A DNA stretch of 64,000 bases from positions 43,607 to 107,606 of the forward strand of contig JAIYAP010000027.1 in the NCBI GenBank assembly GCA_027488935.1. Direction: 5' to 3'. The notes below the pieces were generated by a model. That model worked only from the letters and a program-made list of their open reading frames with translations, had not been told where the DNA came from and searched no databases. This stretch comes from Saprospiraceae bacterium (GTDB taxonomy: Bacteria > Bacteroidota > Bacteroidia > Chitinophagales > Saprospiraceae). Within the stretch, counting starts at the first letter, position 1, and each line of letters starts with the position of its first letter. The translations under genes were made by a program, and so were the position numbers. Below, piece by piece: positions 1 to 9,032 of this stretch.

Positions 1-1185
1 ATTTACAGCAACAATACGCCTTCCAATATTGATTTAACCACGGTTAAAGCCGATTATGAACAAAATTTGTGGAAAGGCAAATTCGGCATCGGGTTTAAAT
101 TTTCTGCGGTAAACACGGATAACACCTTCGATTTTTTCAATGAAATCAACGGAGAATCCATCAAGGATGTAAAAGTGAGCAACCGCTTTGTGTACAAGGA
201 GCGTACCACTGCCGGATATATCAATTATAACCGCATGTTTGCCAAAAAACTGAATGTACAAGCGGGTTTGCGCCTTGAAAATACCGATTTTATGGGCGAT
301 TTAATTTCCCAAAACGACCAGAACGGACAACGCGTGGGCAATAATTATACTAAATTGTTCCCAAGCGCCGCAATTACCTACACCTTCAACCCGACCCTCG
401 GCCTTAACCTTACCTACAGCCGCCGCATCGACCGACCTAGTTACCAGGACTTGAACCCGTTCGAAAACAAATTGGATGAACTGACCTATCAAAAGGGCAA
501 TCCGCGCCTGCGTCCGCAGTTTACCAATAGCATCGAACTGAGTCCGACGTACAAAGGTTATCCGGTCGTTTCGCTTGGCTACAGCCACACCAAAGACGTG
601 TTTACGCAGGTGCTTGACACCACCAACACCCGCGCCACCTTTATTACCCAGGAAAACATTGCAGACCAGAAGAACTTCACCATGAGTTTGAATTTCCCGA
701 CACCAATTGCCAAGTGGTGGGATGGTTTTGTGAGTTTTACGGGTTACCGCAGTGCCTTTAAGGCCAAATTCCGCGAAAATTTTGAATTTGAACAGGCTTT
801 TTACGCTTGCAATGTGTACAGCGAGCAGACCTTCAAATTGCCCAAAGGCTTCAGTGTTCAATTGTCGGGTTGGTTCAACAGCCCTGGCTATTGGGGTACC
901 ATGCGCAGTATTTCCCAAGGCGCGATGGATTTTGGCGTACAAAAGAAAATCCTCGACGGCAAAGGCGAATTGCGCCTGCGGGTAGGCGATATTTTACGCA
1001 CCGCTGGCTGGGGTGGTACAACCGTGTTTTCTCCGGGCTTGGTCATGAACGCCCGCGGAAACTGGGAAAGTAAAACCGTGACCCTCAATTTCTCTTACCG
1101 TTTTGGCAGCGCCGAAGTAAAAGGTGCCCGCGAGCGCAAAACTGGCCTCGAAGATGAAAGCAAACGGGTGAAAGGAAAAGGGTAA
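1..1185 (+). CDS. Outer-membrane beta-barrel receptor, C-terminal part (5' end outside window)
   Basis: The frame is open from the first base, so the start lies upstream of the window; about 394 residues are visible. The text is typical of the barrel of a TonB-dependent or TonB-like outer-membrane protein (OMP_b-brl_3 type in Bacteroidota): alternating hydrophobic/polar strands, the RIDRPSYQDLNPF motif that marks this barrel family, and a terminal aromatic strand (TLNFSYRFGS) followed by a short charged tail. It would sit in the outer membrane and bind or import a ligand that cannot be named from the barrel alone. A hairpin terminator follows within 50 bases, so the transcript ends here. Family call is firm; the substrate is unknown. 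Confidence 0.85.
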   Translation: MYSNNTPSNIDLTTVKADYEQNLWKGKFGIGFKFSAVNTDNTFDFFNEINGESIKDVKVSNRFVYKERTTAGYINYNRMFAKKLNVQAGLRLENTDFMGDLISQNDQNGQRVGNNYTKLFPSAAITYTFNPTLGLNLTYSRRIDRPSYQDLNPFENKLDELTYQKGNPRLRPQFTNSIELSPTYKGYPVVSLGYSHTKDVFTQVLDTTNTRATFITQENIADQKNFTMSLNFPTPIAKWWDGFVSFTGYRSAFKAKFRENFEFEQAFYACNVYSEQTFKLPKGFSVQLSGWFNSPGYWGTMRSISQGAMDFGVQKKILDGKGELRLRVGDILRTAGWGGTTVFSPGLVMNARGNWESKTVTLNFSYRFGSAEVKGARERKTGLEDESKRVKGKG

Positions 1186-1233
1186 ACGGTCTTAAATTTG
1201 GAAAGTTTGATTTGGTTATATTCGGAGAAATCC

Positions 1234-1262
1234 CCCGCTGATGCAAATTGGCGGGTTTTTTT
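1234..1262 (+). terminator. Intrinsic terminator after the receptor gene
   Basis: The arms CCCGC and GCGGG enclose a 12-nt loop and are followed by a run of seven T on the plus strand. It lies about 50 bases after the receptor stop and just before the end of the convergent DUF2809 gene. Confidence 0.7.
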
Positions 1263-1635
1263 ATGCTTTTTTTCTTTCAAAAAACAACAAAATAACGATT
1301 CCTACAGTATAAGCCAACAAATCGGCCCAGGCAAACGATGTCCCAATCACAATTCGGGCAATCTTGGAATCCTGCAATCCAAGCAAAGCCACTAGATCAA
1401 AATACTGCAACACTTCAATGGTATACGAAAAAATTAATACGCCGATCGCCGTAGGCCAAACCGGCGTGTTCAGAAAGGATTTTACAAAACAATAAATCAG
1501 GATGACCACGATTAAATCGCCGATATAGGGCCGAATGATGCGGTCGTGTGCATACAGGGCTATGAGGACTTCGATGAGAAAGAGGAATAGGGTAACGCGG
1601 AAGTAACGCGGCGAGAACGTTAAGGTTTTAGGCAT
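1261..1635 (-). CDS. DUF2809 family small membrane protein
   Basis: A 124-residue protein with four hydrophobic segments (about 12-28, 38-52, 58-75 and 97-117) and the pattern SYTIEVLQYFDLVALLGL plus SFAWADLLAYTVGI that identifies DUF2809. It is an inner-membrane protein of unknown function, at full family length. The start is ATG. It converges on the receptor gene and its stop touches the receptor terminator. Nothing nearby suggests a pathway. Confidence 0.85.
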   Translation of the reverse strand: MPKTLTFSPRYFRVTLFLFLIEVLIALYAHDRIIRPYIGDLIVVILIYCFVKSFLNTPVWPTAIGVLIFSYTIEVLQYFDLVALLGLQDSKIARIVIGTSFAWADLLAYTVGIVILLFFERKKA

Positions 1636-1799
1636 ATTTGTAATTTATCCTAAGTTTGATTGCTCTATGATTGTTAAAAAGAGTTTTATTTTCTTTTCTA
1701 TTTTTCCTAAAAAAATAGGATTTTTAGAAACAAAAATACAAATATTTCAAAATCACTCAAAGCTTTCTCCCAACTTGCATACCCAAAACATATCCAAGC

Positions 1800-3266
1800 A
1801 TGATACACCGAGCACTCCTGTTTTTCCTGTTTCAATACGCCACAACTTGCCTCGCACAAGTGCATCTCGGTCCAGGGCAACCCTACCCGAACGTTCAGGC
1901 AGCCGTGGCAGCAAACGCCGTTCAGCCGGGCGATACTGTATTCTTGCACAGTGGCTCCTATGCGGGCTATCAATTGGTGACCGATCTGAAAGGTAAAAAC
2001 ACTGCATGGATTGTGATAAAACGATACCAAAACGACCCGATCGATATATCCGGGGGCTGGCAGTTTGTTCGTTGTGCCTATCTGAAATTTCAGAACCTGA
2101 ATTTTGAGGGCAATATTACCTACCCGGGTCGGCTGTTTAGTATTGACAACGGCGGGAGTTGTGCCACACAATCCAAGCATATCATCGTAGACAGTTGTTC
2201 CTTTTCAAAAACAACAGATGCCGCGGCGACCGTAGCCTTTAAATTCGCGGGCGTGGATTCTTTTGAAGTCCGTAATTGTATTTTCAAAAGCATCCCTGCC
2301 TGCGAAGCAATGGATTTTAACACCTGCCATGCCGGCTTAGTCCGGGGCAACTACTTCGAGAACTGCTTGAGTGGCGGGCATATTAAGGGGGGCGCTTCCG
2401 ATATCACCATGACGCAAAACCTGTTCGTCAATGCATCCCAGCCACCTTGGGTGGCGTATGAATTGGGGGGCGATACAGGAGCACCCTTCTATTGCCCCGG
2501 GGATCAATTTGAAGTAAAAAACCTCCAATTTTTTTCCAATATCATCGTCGGCGGCTATCGTGGCCTGGCTTTATCCTCTGCGAGAGACTGCAAGGTGATC
2601 AACAATACTTTTTACAATTGCGGACAGGCCACCATGCGCTTCCTGACCACCAGTGCGATGTATCCAGACTTGATAGGCAACCGGGTGGAAAACAACCTTT
2701 TTGCATTTGGTGCCTCTGCCTACTTCAACGGCGGAAACCAGCCAGCCAATGCGGTTACATTCAGCAAAAACATCTATTACAGCATTCAAAATGCCACGTT
2801 TAATGGTCCTTATTGGGACACACCGGCATTGGATCCCATCAAAGACCCCAATCCGCTGAATTTTGGAGCGAACACACCCATGTTTGTGAATGGCCCTGGC
2901 AACGACTTTCAATTAGCCACAGGAAGCCCCGCCATCGGAAGCGGAAATGCTCAAATTGAACCTGTTTTCGATTTTTTCGGAAACCCTTTTGCTGCTACTG
3001 CGCGCGCCATTGGGGCAGTAGAGTTGAAAACCATTACCCAGGTCATTACGCCAGATGAGGACCCGATCCTCCTTTACCCCAACCCGGCCACCGATTTTAT
3101 AGCGGTACTTTCCGACCGACCTATTGGCAGGATAGAAGTTTGGAACACCCTGGGAATGAAGGTGATACAATCCGAATCCGCACAACCCATTTCCATCGGG
3201 GATTTGCCGCCGGGCCTGTATTATTTAAATATTGAACATGTTTTTTATCCCTTTGTGAAGTTGTAG
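1800..3266 (+). CDS. Secreted right-handed beta-helix protein with T9SS type A sorting tail
   Basis: This 488-residue protein has a signal peptide at 1-19 (cleavage near CLAQ). Residues about 25-400 read as parallel beta-helix coils (GDTVFLHSGSYAGYQL, repeated N-rich turns such as VRGNYFENC and VINNTFYNC), a fold used by polysaccharide lyases and surface adhesins. The last 75 residues are a T9SS type A sorting domain (LLYPNPATDFIAV, VWNTLGMKV, LPPGLYYLNI). It is therefore exported by the type IX system and probably attached to the surface. No catalytic site is recognisable, so a lyase function is only a possibility. The ATG start matches the signal peptide. It stands alone on the plus strand. 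Confidence 0.85.
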   Translation: MIHRALLFFLFQYATTCLAQVHLGPGQPYPNVQAAVAANAVQPGDTVFLHSGSYAGYQLVTDLKGKNTAWIVIKRYQNDPIDISGGWQFVRCAYLKFQNLNFEGNITYPGRLFSIDNGGSCATQSKHIIVDSCSFSKTTDAAATVAFKFAGVDSFEVRNCIFKSIPACEAMDFNTCHAGLVRGNYFENCLSGGHIKGGASDITMTQNLFVNASQPPWVAYELGGDTGAPFYCPGDQFEVKNLQFFSNIIVGGYRGLALSSARDCKVINNTFYNCGQATMRFLTTSAMYPDLIGNRVENNLFAFGASAYFNGGNQPANAVTFSKNIYYSIQNATFNGPYWDTPALDPIKDPNPLNFGANTPMFVNGPGNDFQLATGSPAIGSGNAQIEPVFDFFGNPFAATARAIGAVELKTITQVITPDEDPILLYPNPATDFIAVLSDRPIGRIEVWNTLGMKVIQSESAQPISIGDLPPGLYYLNIEHVFYPFVKL

Positions 3267-3323
3267 GGTGCGTGTCTTTAGGGTATTAGGAAGCGCTTGG
3301 CATGCTCAAATGCGGTATTTTGT

Positions 3324-4451
3324 TCACTGGCAAGTACACCAAGCGTCCGTAAACGCTGTCGCCGTAACCACCAAACTCCCTGACGACGACCCCGGCAGAG
3401 TACACACCTGAAACGTTCCCGTATTTCCCGGAAAAGTTTGTGTTACAGTCCCGGAAGTGGGTGAAGTATACGTCAGCGTAAAAGGTGCCGTGCCGGTGAA
3501 AGTGGCCGTTATCGTCGTGCAGGCCCCTGCGCACACATTGGGATTGGCAGCAGAAAAAGTGACTGTTGGCAGAGGCCGCCATACCACCTGCACGGTATTT
3601 GAAATATTAAGACAAGGGTCGTTGAGGTCCACATTGCCATTCACGCCATTGCCCGCTATCGCTGCTATGTAGTAGGTCACGCCCGTCTGCATGGTGGCTG
3701 GATTGAAACTGAAGGTGGGTGTTGTGCTGGTAGCGACGATGCTACCGAGGGTATTGGCGGGGTTGGTAAACAGAATATATTGCAAAAGGTCATTCGACTC
3801 CAAAAATGTTTGAGAGGCCGGAGGAATCGTCGCGTTGCTACCCGGACAAAGATTGAGGGGGCTCGCCGAAATCACGCCAGCGTTGGTCACACAGCATTGG
3901 GAACAGATAAACAGGGAAAAAACAACGCCATTGGGAGTGCCTGAAATGATCACGTCTTCCACCTTTAAAGTACTGATCGTCGTGTTGATGTCCATATTTC
4001 CCCAAGCACCAGTTTGTCCGGGGGCACCTCTGACTGCACCAGGCGGCGTTATAATAGCCGGTGTAAAGCAAGAGCCAGGTGTACCGGGTATCGTAATTGG
4101 ATAAGGGGCTCCATTGATTTCAAATAGCACCTCTTCCACTGCCTGAGAACCAAACTGATTATTGTCTATGCCGGTCAAGCCTAATGACACACCGGAAACA
4201 GGTGGGGAAAAAGTGAACGTATAACTTCCATTGTTGCTTCCATTACCAGCCCAATAAGGCGTTTCGCCACAATAATTCAGCGTGGTAGTTGATCCCTGGG
4301 CTGTAACTGTAACATTTGTGCAGCCTACCTGAATAGTACCTGATGTATGAAGAACTGGTGTGGTACATTGCCCTTGCAGCTGGTACGGTAAAAAAACCAT
4401 GAGCAGTGAAAATAAACTGAAAAGAGGGAATAGGCGTATTAATTTTTTCAT
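3324..4451 (-). CDS. WCxC-family secreted protein 1 (variant N-terminal domain)
   Basis: This 375-residue protein starts at the ATG of MKKLIRLF; the open frame runs 93 codons further upstream, but only into the end of the neighbour. Signal peptide 1-26 (LQGQ). Residues 27-200 form a Cys-containing beta-rich domain not shared with the paralogs. Residues about 203-290 are the CVTNAG...YIAAIAG module, and 291-375 the NPNVCAGACTT...TFTGTAPFTL module ending DAWCTCQ. It is the last gene of a three-gene minus-strand operon (20-bp gap to the previous stop). No enzyme motif is visible and no T9SS or gliding C-terminal signal; the function is unknown. The C-terminal DNA is nearly identical to that of its neighbours. 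Confidence 0.8.
   Translation of the reverse strand: MKKLIRLFPLFSLFSLLMVFLPYQLQGQCTTPVLHTSGTIQVGCTNVTVTAQGSTTTLNYCGETPYWAGNGSNNGSYTFTFSPPVSGVSLGLTGIDNNQFGSQAVEEVLFEINGAPYPITIPGTPGSCFTPAIITPPGAVRGAPGQTGAWGNMDINTTISTLKVEDVIISGTPNGVVFSLFICSQCCVTNAGVISASPLNLCPGSNATIPPASQTFLESNDLLQYILFTNPANTLGSIVATSTTPTFSFNPATMQTGVTYYIAAIAGNGVNGNVDLNDPCLNISNTVQVVWRPLPTVTFSAANPNVCAGACTTITATFTGTAPFTLTYTSPTSGTVTQTFPGNTGTFQVCTLPGSSSGSLVVTATAFTDAWCTCQ
3330..3600 (-). repeat. Shared WCxC C-terminal module, DNA repeat (copy 1 of 6)
   Basis: The last about 270 bp of the WCxC genes are long direct repeats: near 3330-3600, 4478-4740, 5870-6130 and 7680-7940 on minus, and inverted at 10410-10670 and 13540-13800. They read almost base for base in blocks such as the TFTGTAPFTL and PGNTGTFQVC codons. 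This is ample substrate for gene conversion and recombination. Confidence 0.7.
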
Positions 4452-4471
4452 TTCAAAATCTGTTGTGAGCG

Positions 4472-5818
4472 TTAGTTGCATACGCACCAAGAATCTGTCA
4501 GCGATGTTGCTGCCACCGAGTAACTCCCCGGCGGCGACCCCGGCAGGGTACACACCTGAAATGTGCCTGTATTTCCCGGAAAAGTTTGTGTTACTGTCCC
4601 GGAAGCGGGTGAAGTATAAGTGAGGGTAAAAGGTGCGGTGCCTGTAAAAGTCGCTGTCACGGTCGTGCAAGCGCCTGCACAAACATTGGGATTGGCGGCA
4701 GAAAATACTACCGTCGGCCGCGGCTGCCAAATGACGGAGACCGCATTGGATATATCAAAACAAGGATCATTAGTATCCAAATTCCCGTTTGGCAACAATG
4801 GGCCAGCCATCACCGCATAATAATAGACCGTACCTGCTTGCATGGTTGCCGGGTTAAACGGTATGGTTGCCGTCGTACTGATGGCGATGATGCTGCCAAG
4901 TGTGTCAGTCAGATCCGTAAACAAGATGTAACGCACGGCTTGCCCGACGTCAAGGGTGGGATTTTGTGTCGCATAGCCAGTTACGGCGTTGGGAATACAG
5001 GGGTTCAGGGGGTTGGCATCCAATATACCCGCTGAGGTGGCGCACACGCAGGGGAACTCCGGCAACCCGGGCGGTGCCGCCGACAAACCGGTTAATTGAA
5101 TGATGAAGCCTATGTTCCGAAAGTCGCAGAGCCGAATAGTGTCGTTGGTTGCCGGATCAAACGAATACAAAATTTCTCTGGACCCATCGGCCGCTGTGGT
5201 ATACGCACCACTGCATATCCCTCCGTCCAAACCGCCTGCCGTGAGTGGTGCATTCTGAGAAAGAATGATGGAGGCCGAAGGGGTGGTCGTATTTACTTCA
5301 ATGATAGACCAGCCGCCAGGCACCAAAGCATTGGCGTACAGGGTGTTGTTCTCTATAAAGAAACCGCCCAGACTCCAATTAAGCGGAAAATTACCGAGGT
5401 ACGTTAGGGTTCCGGCTACCGGGTCGAAAGCAGTAACGCCAGTAACACCCGCCCCGTTAATAATGGTGTATACATACACGATGCCATTCAAAGGTTCTGA
5501 AATGGTGTAGTAATAATGGTTTCCAGGCCCGGAAAAAGTCTGGGTAGGATTCTGATTTGGCGGTGTAAAGATCTGGAGTTGATTGAGCGCGCCTGAGGAG
5601 ATTACGGTACCGTCGGGCATTACCACTAGGTCAACACCTGAACTATTGACATTGAATTGACCAACTTTGCAGGCGGTGCAGTTGGCAACGTCTATTTTGA
5701 TCAAATTGCCACCAAAAGTCCAGGCGTATACGATTTGCCCTTGGACCTGTGGTACATTACTCCCCAAAAACAGCACAATGACAAATGCAAGGCGCCAATT
5801 CAAAAAAGTTCTTTTCAT
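4472..5818 (-). CDS. WCxC-family secreted protein 2
   Basis: 448 residues with a signal peptide at 1-27 (VQGQ). Residues 28-255 resemble a six-bladed propeller-like repeat seen in this family (IVYAWTFGGNLIKIDVANC, VVMPDGTV, TAFDPVAGTLTYLGNFPL). The Cys module follows (CVCATSAGILDANPLNPC...YYYAVMAG), then the shared module NPNVCAGACTTVTATFTGTA ending SWCVCN. It is the middle gene of the operon, 44 bp after protein 3 and 20 bp before protein 1. It is secreted and probably cell-surface or extracellular; no catalytic residues are recognisable. The domain order matches proteins 3-6, so this looks like the ancestral layout. Confidence 0.8.
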   Translation of the reverse strand: MKRTFLNWRLAFVIVLFLGSNVPQVQGQIVYAWTFGGNLIKIDVANCTACKVGQFNVNSSGVDLVVMPDGTVISSGALNQLQIFTPPNQNPTQTFSGPGNHYYYTISEPLNGIVYVYTIINGAGVTGVTAFDPVAGTLTYLGNFPLNWSLGGFFIENNTLYANALVPGGWSIIEVNTTTPSASIILSQNAPLTAGGLDGGICSGAYTTAADGSREILYSFDPATNDTIRLCDFRNIGFIIQLTGLSAAPPGLPEFPCVCATSAGILDANPLNPCIPNAVTGYATQNPTLDVGQAVRYILFTDLTDTLGSIIAISTTATIPFNPATMQAGTVYYYAVMAGPLLPNGNLDTNDPCFDISNAVSVIWQPRPTVVFSAANPNVCAGACTTVTATFTGTAPFTLTYTSPASGTVTQTFPGNTGTFQVCTLPGSPPGSYSVAATSLTDSWCVCN

Positions 5819-5862
5819 GTTATTAATTTTTATTTACAGCGTGTCTTTTGCGGCAATCAGCT

Positions 5863-7230
5863 TTAATTACAAGTACAAAATGCATCCACCAATTCAGTCG
5901 CCGGAACCACCAAACTCCCCGGTGGCGACCCCGGTAGGGTACACACCTGAAAAGTGCCTGTATTTCCCGGAAAAGTTTGTGTTACTGTCCCAGAAGTGGG
6001 TGAAGTATAGGTGAGGGTAAACGGTGCGGTGCCTGTAAAAGTCGCTGTCACGGTCGTGCAGGCGCCTGCACAAACATTGGGGTTAGCGGCAGAAAAAGTG
6101 ACAGCAGGTAAAGGCCGCCAAACGACTTGCAGCGCATTAGAGAAATCCAGACAAGGATCGGTCAAGTCCACATTGCCATTCAGGTTGTTGCCTGCCATGG
6201 CTGCTATATAGTAGGTTACACCCGTTTGCATCGGCGGTGCGAATGAAAATGAGGGTGTATTGCTGGTTGCAATGATGCTGCCCGCTGTGTCGCTAGGGTT
6301 GCTGAAAAGGATGTAGCGTAGGATGTCATCGCTTTCTAAAAACACGCCCGTACTCCCAGAAAAGTCAGCATTGTTATTTGGACAGATATTTAGCGGGGCA
6401 CCAGTGAGGATCCCAGCGTTGGTGTTGCAGACGCAGCCGTACTCGGGCACGCCCGCAGGGGGGAAGGAAAGACCGACTATGTATAAATCATTAGGCAGGT
6501 CGCAGATAAGTTCCGAACTTTGGGTTTGGGCGTTATAGAAAAAAATATCCGAGGCATCACTAACTGCCAGGGAGTAAAAAATCCCCGCATTGCCATTCCA
6601 AGTGCCGCCTTCTGCCCCGGCAGTAGGAAACAAAGGCCCTAAGATAATTGACATAGAAGGATCACCGATATTAATTTCCACCAGAAGTGGATTAAAAACG
6701 GCATCGTAGGCTGTTCCATAAAGCACGCCATTAATGTAATAAATTTCATCAACGAAAGAAATCGTACTGGGCCAATTTCCGAGATAAGCGACCGTATTGG
6801 TTGCAGGATCGAAGGTGCCCAAGCCCAAATCTCCGGCTAAGTAAACCAGCCCGTTTGGAGCCAACTGGCCCGTATAGTAAAGTTGCGGGTCATTGGACTG
6901 CCATACTATCTGAGTGGACGGGGGCGGTTGGGTCCTTTTTAACCCATTGAAAAAGATACCAAATATATTCAAAATGTCTCCTCCCGGCAGCACCACCATG
7001 TCACCAACACTCAGATTAGGGGATGCTGGCGTGACAGCACAAAAATCACAGGTGCTTAAATTTATTTTGTAAATGAATCTTTGTTGCCCATTAGTACTAT
7101 AAAGTGTTGCATAAATAATTTGGGCATCCACCTGATTGGGCAAGATGAAACAGATCACAATGACCACTGAGTATAAAGCGGTTTTTGAGATGGTGTAAGC
7201 GCAGTTTGTAATAAAATTGAGATGTTTCAT
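5863..7230 (-). CDS. WCxC-family secreted protein 3
   Basis: 455 residues with the same layout as protein 2: signal peptide to about residue 36 (QVDAQ), propeller-like N-terminal half (IIYATLYSTNGQQRFIYKIN, VVLPGGDIL, GTFDPATNTVAYLGNWP), Cys module (CVCNTNAGILTGAPLNIC...YYIAAMAG) and the shared C-terminal module ending DAFCTCN. It is the first gene of the three-gene minus-strand operon; a TATATTTG -7 element lies about 60 bp upstream of the ATG. The role is unknown. The propeller-like half carries an anchor pattern (VYLAGDLGLGTFDPATN) that recurs in each paralog, so these are true duplicates and not only shared tails. Confidence 0.8.
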   Translation of the reverse strand: MKHLNFITNCAYTISKTALYSVVIVICFILPNQVDAQIIYATLYSTNGQQRFIYKINLSTCDFCAVTPASPNLSVGDMVVLPGGDILNIFGIFFNGLKRTQPPPSTQIVWQSNDPQLYYTGQLAPNGLVYLAGDLGLGTFDPATNTVAYLGNWPSTISFVDEIYYINGVLYGTAYDAVFNPLLVEINIGDPSMSIILGPLFPTAGAEGGTWNGNAGIFYSLAVSDASDIFFYNAQTQSSELICDLPNDLYIVGLSFPPAGVPEYGCVCNTNAGILTGAPLNICPNNNADFSGSTGVFLESDDILRYILFSNPSDTAGSIIATSNTPSFSFAPPMQTGVTYYIAAMAGNNLNGNVDLTDPCLDFSNALQVVWRPLPAVTFSAANPNVCAGACTTVTATFTGTAPFTLTYTSPTSGTVTQTFPGNTGTFQVCTLPGSPPGSLVVPATELVDAFCTCN

Positions 7231-7275
7231 ATTGTATCTGCTTCAATAGTTCGTTAAAAAAGGGTGCATTTCAAA

Positions 7276-7307
7276 TTGTCGCATGATCTGACAAATATAT
7301 ATGTTTG
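7276..7307 (+). promoter_or_regulatory. Promoter for the small plus-strand ORF
   Basis: TTG at 7276-7278, a 21-bp spacer, and TATGTTTG at 7300-7307 match the Bacteroidota TTG/TAnnTTTG pattern. The ATG at 7323 lies 16 bases after the -7 box, giving a leader of about ten nucleotides. Confidence 0.5.
7292..7299 (-). promoter_or_regulatory. -7 element for the three-gene WCxC operon
   Basis: On the minus strand this reads TATATTTG, a perfect TAnnTTTG Bacteroidota -7 box, about 60 bp before the ATG of protein 3. No clear TTG -33 box sits at the usual spacing. It directly abuts a plus-strand TATGTTTG box, so two divergent promoters meet here. Confidence 0.5.
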
Positions 7308-7322
7308 CGGTTAAAAAACGTC

Positions 7323-7508
7323 ATGACAAAAGAACAATATCTACGCTTAGCCGAAACCAAATGGCCTGAATTGGAACAATTGAAAGCGGCGGGTGACTTT
7401 TACGCTTACGAGAAGCGGTTTGCAGAGATTTGGATTGAGTTAGGTCGGGCTGTACTGGAGTCTTCGGTGAGCGAAATACCTACATTGACCTTCCATCTGC
7501 TGCGATAA
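7323..7508 (+). pseudogene. Small ORF resembling the start of an IS-encoded protein (truncated)
   Basis: 61 residues starting MTKEQYLRLAETKWPEL and containing FYAYEKRFAEIWIELGRAVL. I recognise this as like the N-terminus of transposase-associated proteins found in Bacteroidota and cyanobacteria. In those, a Lys/Arg-rich segment and the catalytic part follow; here the similarity stops after SEIP and the frame ends within ten residues. It has its own promoter-like sequence and an ATG. The best reading is a remnant of a mobile element left between the two minus-strand WCxC units; an intact small protein cannot be excluded. The family recognition is from memory. Confidence 0.45.
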
Positions 7509-7673
7509 AAAAGTTACGAGCAGCAGGGTTAACCCGAACAGCGAAAAATTCCATTTAATGAACAAATGATTCATATTAAATTATTTTGACAATTGTTTTA
7601 AGGTATCACATCCAATATTAGCATTCCATCGCCCTGTTTTTTCTACGCTGTTTTCCCACTTCCAATATTCCGT

Positions 7674-9032
7674 TCACTGGCAAGTACACAAAGCGTCTGT
7701 CAACGCAGTCGCCGGAACCACCAAACTCCCAGGCGGCGACCCAGGCAAGGTACACACTTGAAAAGTGCCTGTATTGCCTGAAAATGTCTGCGTTACGCTG
7801 CCAGTGGCCGGGTTGGTATAGCTCAGGGTAAACGGTGCCGTACCCGTAAAAGTCGCTGTCACCGTCGTACAGGCTCCCGCGCACACGTTGGGATTGGTAA
7901 CGGAAAACGTAACCGCCGGCAAAGGCTTCCACTCCACTTGCAGTGCATTGGAAAAATCAAGGCAGGGATCGTTCAAATCCACATTTCCGTTCAGGTTGTT
8001 GCCCGCAATGGCCGCGATGTAATAAGTCACGCCCGTTTGGAGGGGCGATGCAAAGTTGAAATTAGGCGTGGCGCTGGTGGCCACAATGCTGCCTGCCGTA
8101 TCACTCGGATTGCTGAAAAGAATGTAACGCAGGTTGTCATTGGCATCGAGCACGGTGCCGGTAGTGGCAGGGAAAGAAAGGGTACTGTTGGTGCAAATAT
8201 TGTACGGTCCACCCGAAGGAAGGGTGCCTGCGTTGGTGGTACAGTTTATAATGCAGCCGTATTCCGGAAGGCCGGGCGGCGGGAAGGATAAGCCACTAAT
8301 AATCCCATCCGCTGGTATATCACAAACCAAAGTACTGGTGCTGTCCGCTGGATTATAAAAATACAGGTCACCCAAGGCATCTCCGGCAAAAATGCCCGCA
8401 TTTCCATTCCAAGTCCCACCTTCGACGCCTCCCAGGAAAGGGTATGCGCCAAGAATGATCGATTGGGAAGGGTTGGCTATATTTACTTGAAGAAAAAAGG
8501 ATGCGCCAAAACCATCATACCCTGCTCCATATAATACCCCATTGATATAAAATAGATCAACTACCCCTAAAACGCCTGGTGGCCAGTTACCTATGGAAGT
8601 CACGGTATTGGTGGCGGGATCAAAAACAGAAAAACCCGGTTCGCCTCCCAAATAAACCAAACCATTGGGCGCCAATTGTCCGGAATAAATTTTCCCGGGA
8701 AAGTTAATTGTTTGCCAAATGGCTTGCGTGGAGGGAGGCGGAAGCAGCCTGCTAAGGTTGATATTGCTAATGTGAAGGTGGTTGCCGTCTGGTAGCAGAA
8801 CCAAATCAAGGTCCCCAACATTGAGCGAATTCGGTGTAATGGCACAAAAAGTACAGGTATTTAAGTTTATTTTTATCATATACGCCTGACCGGCAACAAA
8901 ATCAAAAAAGGTACCGTACATGATTTGCCCATGCAGTATTTTCGAAAAAAATAAGCCCAGGAATACAAGATTAAAACAACGATTACCTACCTGAAATAAG
9001 CACCGAGAAAAAACAGCCTTTAAATGTTTCAT
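7674..9032 (-). CDS. WCxC-family secreted protein 4
   Basis: 452 residues: signal peptide to about residue 36 (ILHGQ), propeller-like half (IMYGTFFDFVAGQAYMIKIN, LVLLPDGNHL, SVFDPATNTVTSIGNWPPG), Cys module with an extra C (GCIINCTTNAGTL...YYIAAIAG) and the shared C-terminal module ending DALCTCQ. It is transcribed alone; the small IS-like fragment separates it from proteins 1-3. Its closest relative by eye is protein 3 (FYINGVLYG, GGTWNGNAGIF in both). Exported by its signal peptide; function unknown. Confidence 0.8.
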   Translation of the reverse strand: MKHLKAVFSRCLFQVGNRCFNLVFLGLFFSKILHGQIMYGTFFDFVAGQAYMIKINLNTCTFCAITPNSLNVGDLDLVLLPDGNHLHISNINLSRLLPPPSTQAIWQTINFPGKIYSGQLAPNGLVYLGGEPGFSVFDPATNTVTSIGNWPPGVLGVVDLFYINGVLYGAGYDGFGASFFLQVNIANPSQSIILGAYPFLGGVEGGTWNGNAGIFAGDALGDLYFYNPADSTSTLVCDIPADGIISGLSFPPPGLPEYGCIINCTTNAGTLPSGGPYNICTNSTLSFPATTGTVLDANDNLRYILFSNPSDTAGSIVATSATPNFNFASPLQTGVTYYIAAIAGNNLNGNVDLNDPCLDFSNALQVEWKPLPAVTFSVTNPNVCAGACTTVTATFTGTAPFTLSYTNPATGSVTQTFSGNTGTFQVCTLPGSPPGSLVVPATALTDALCTCQ

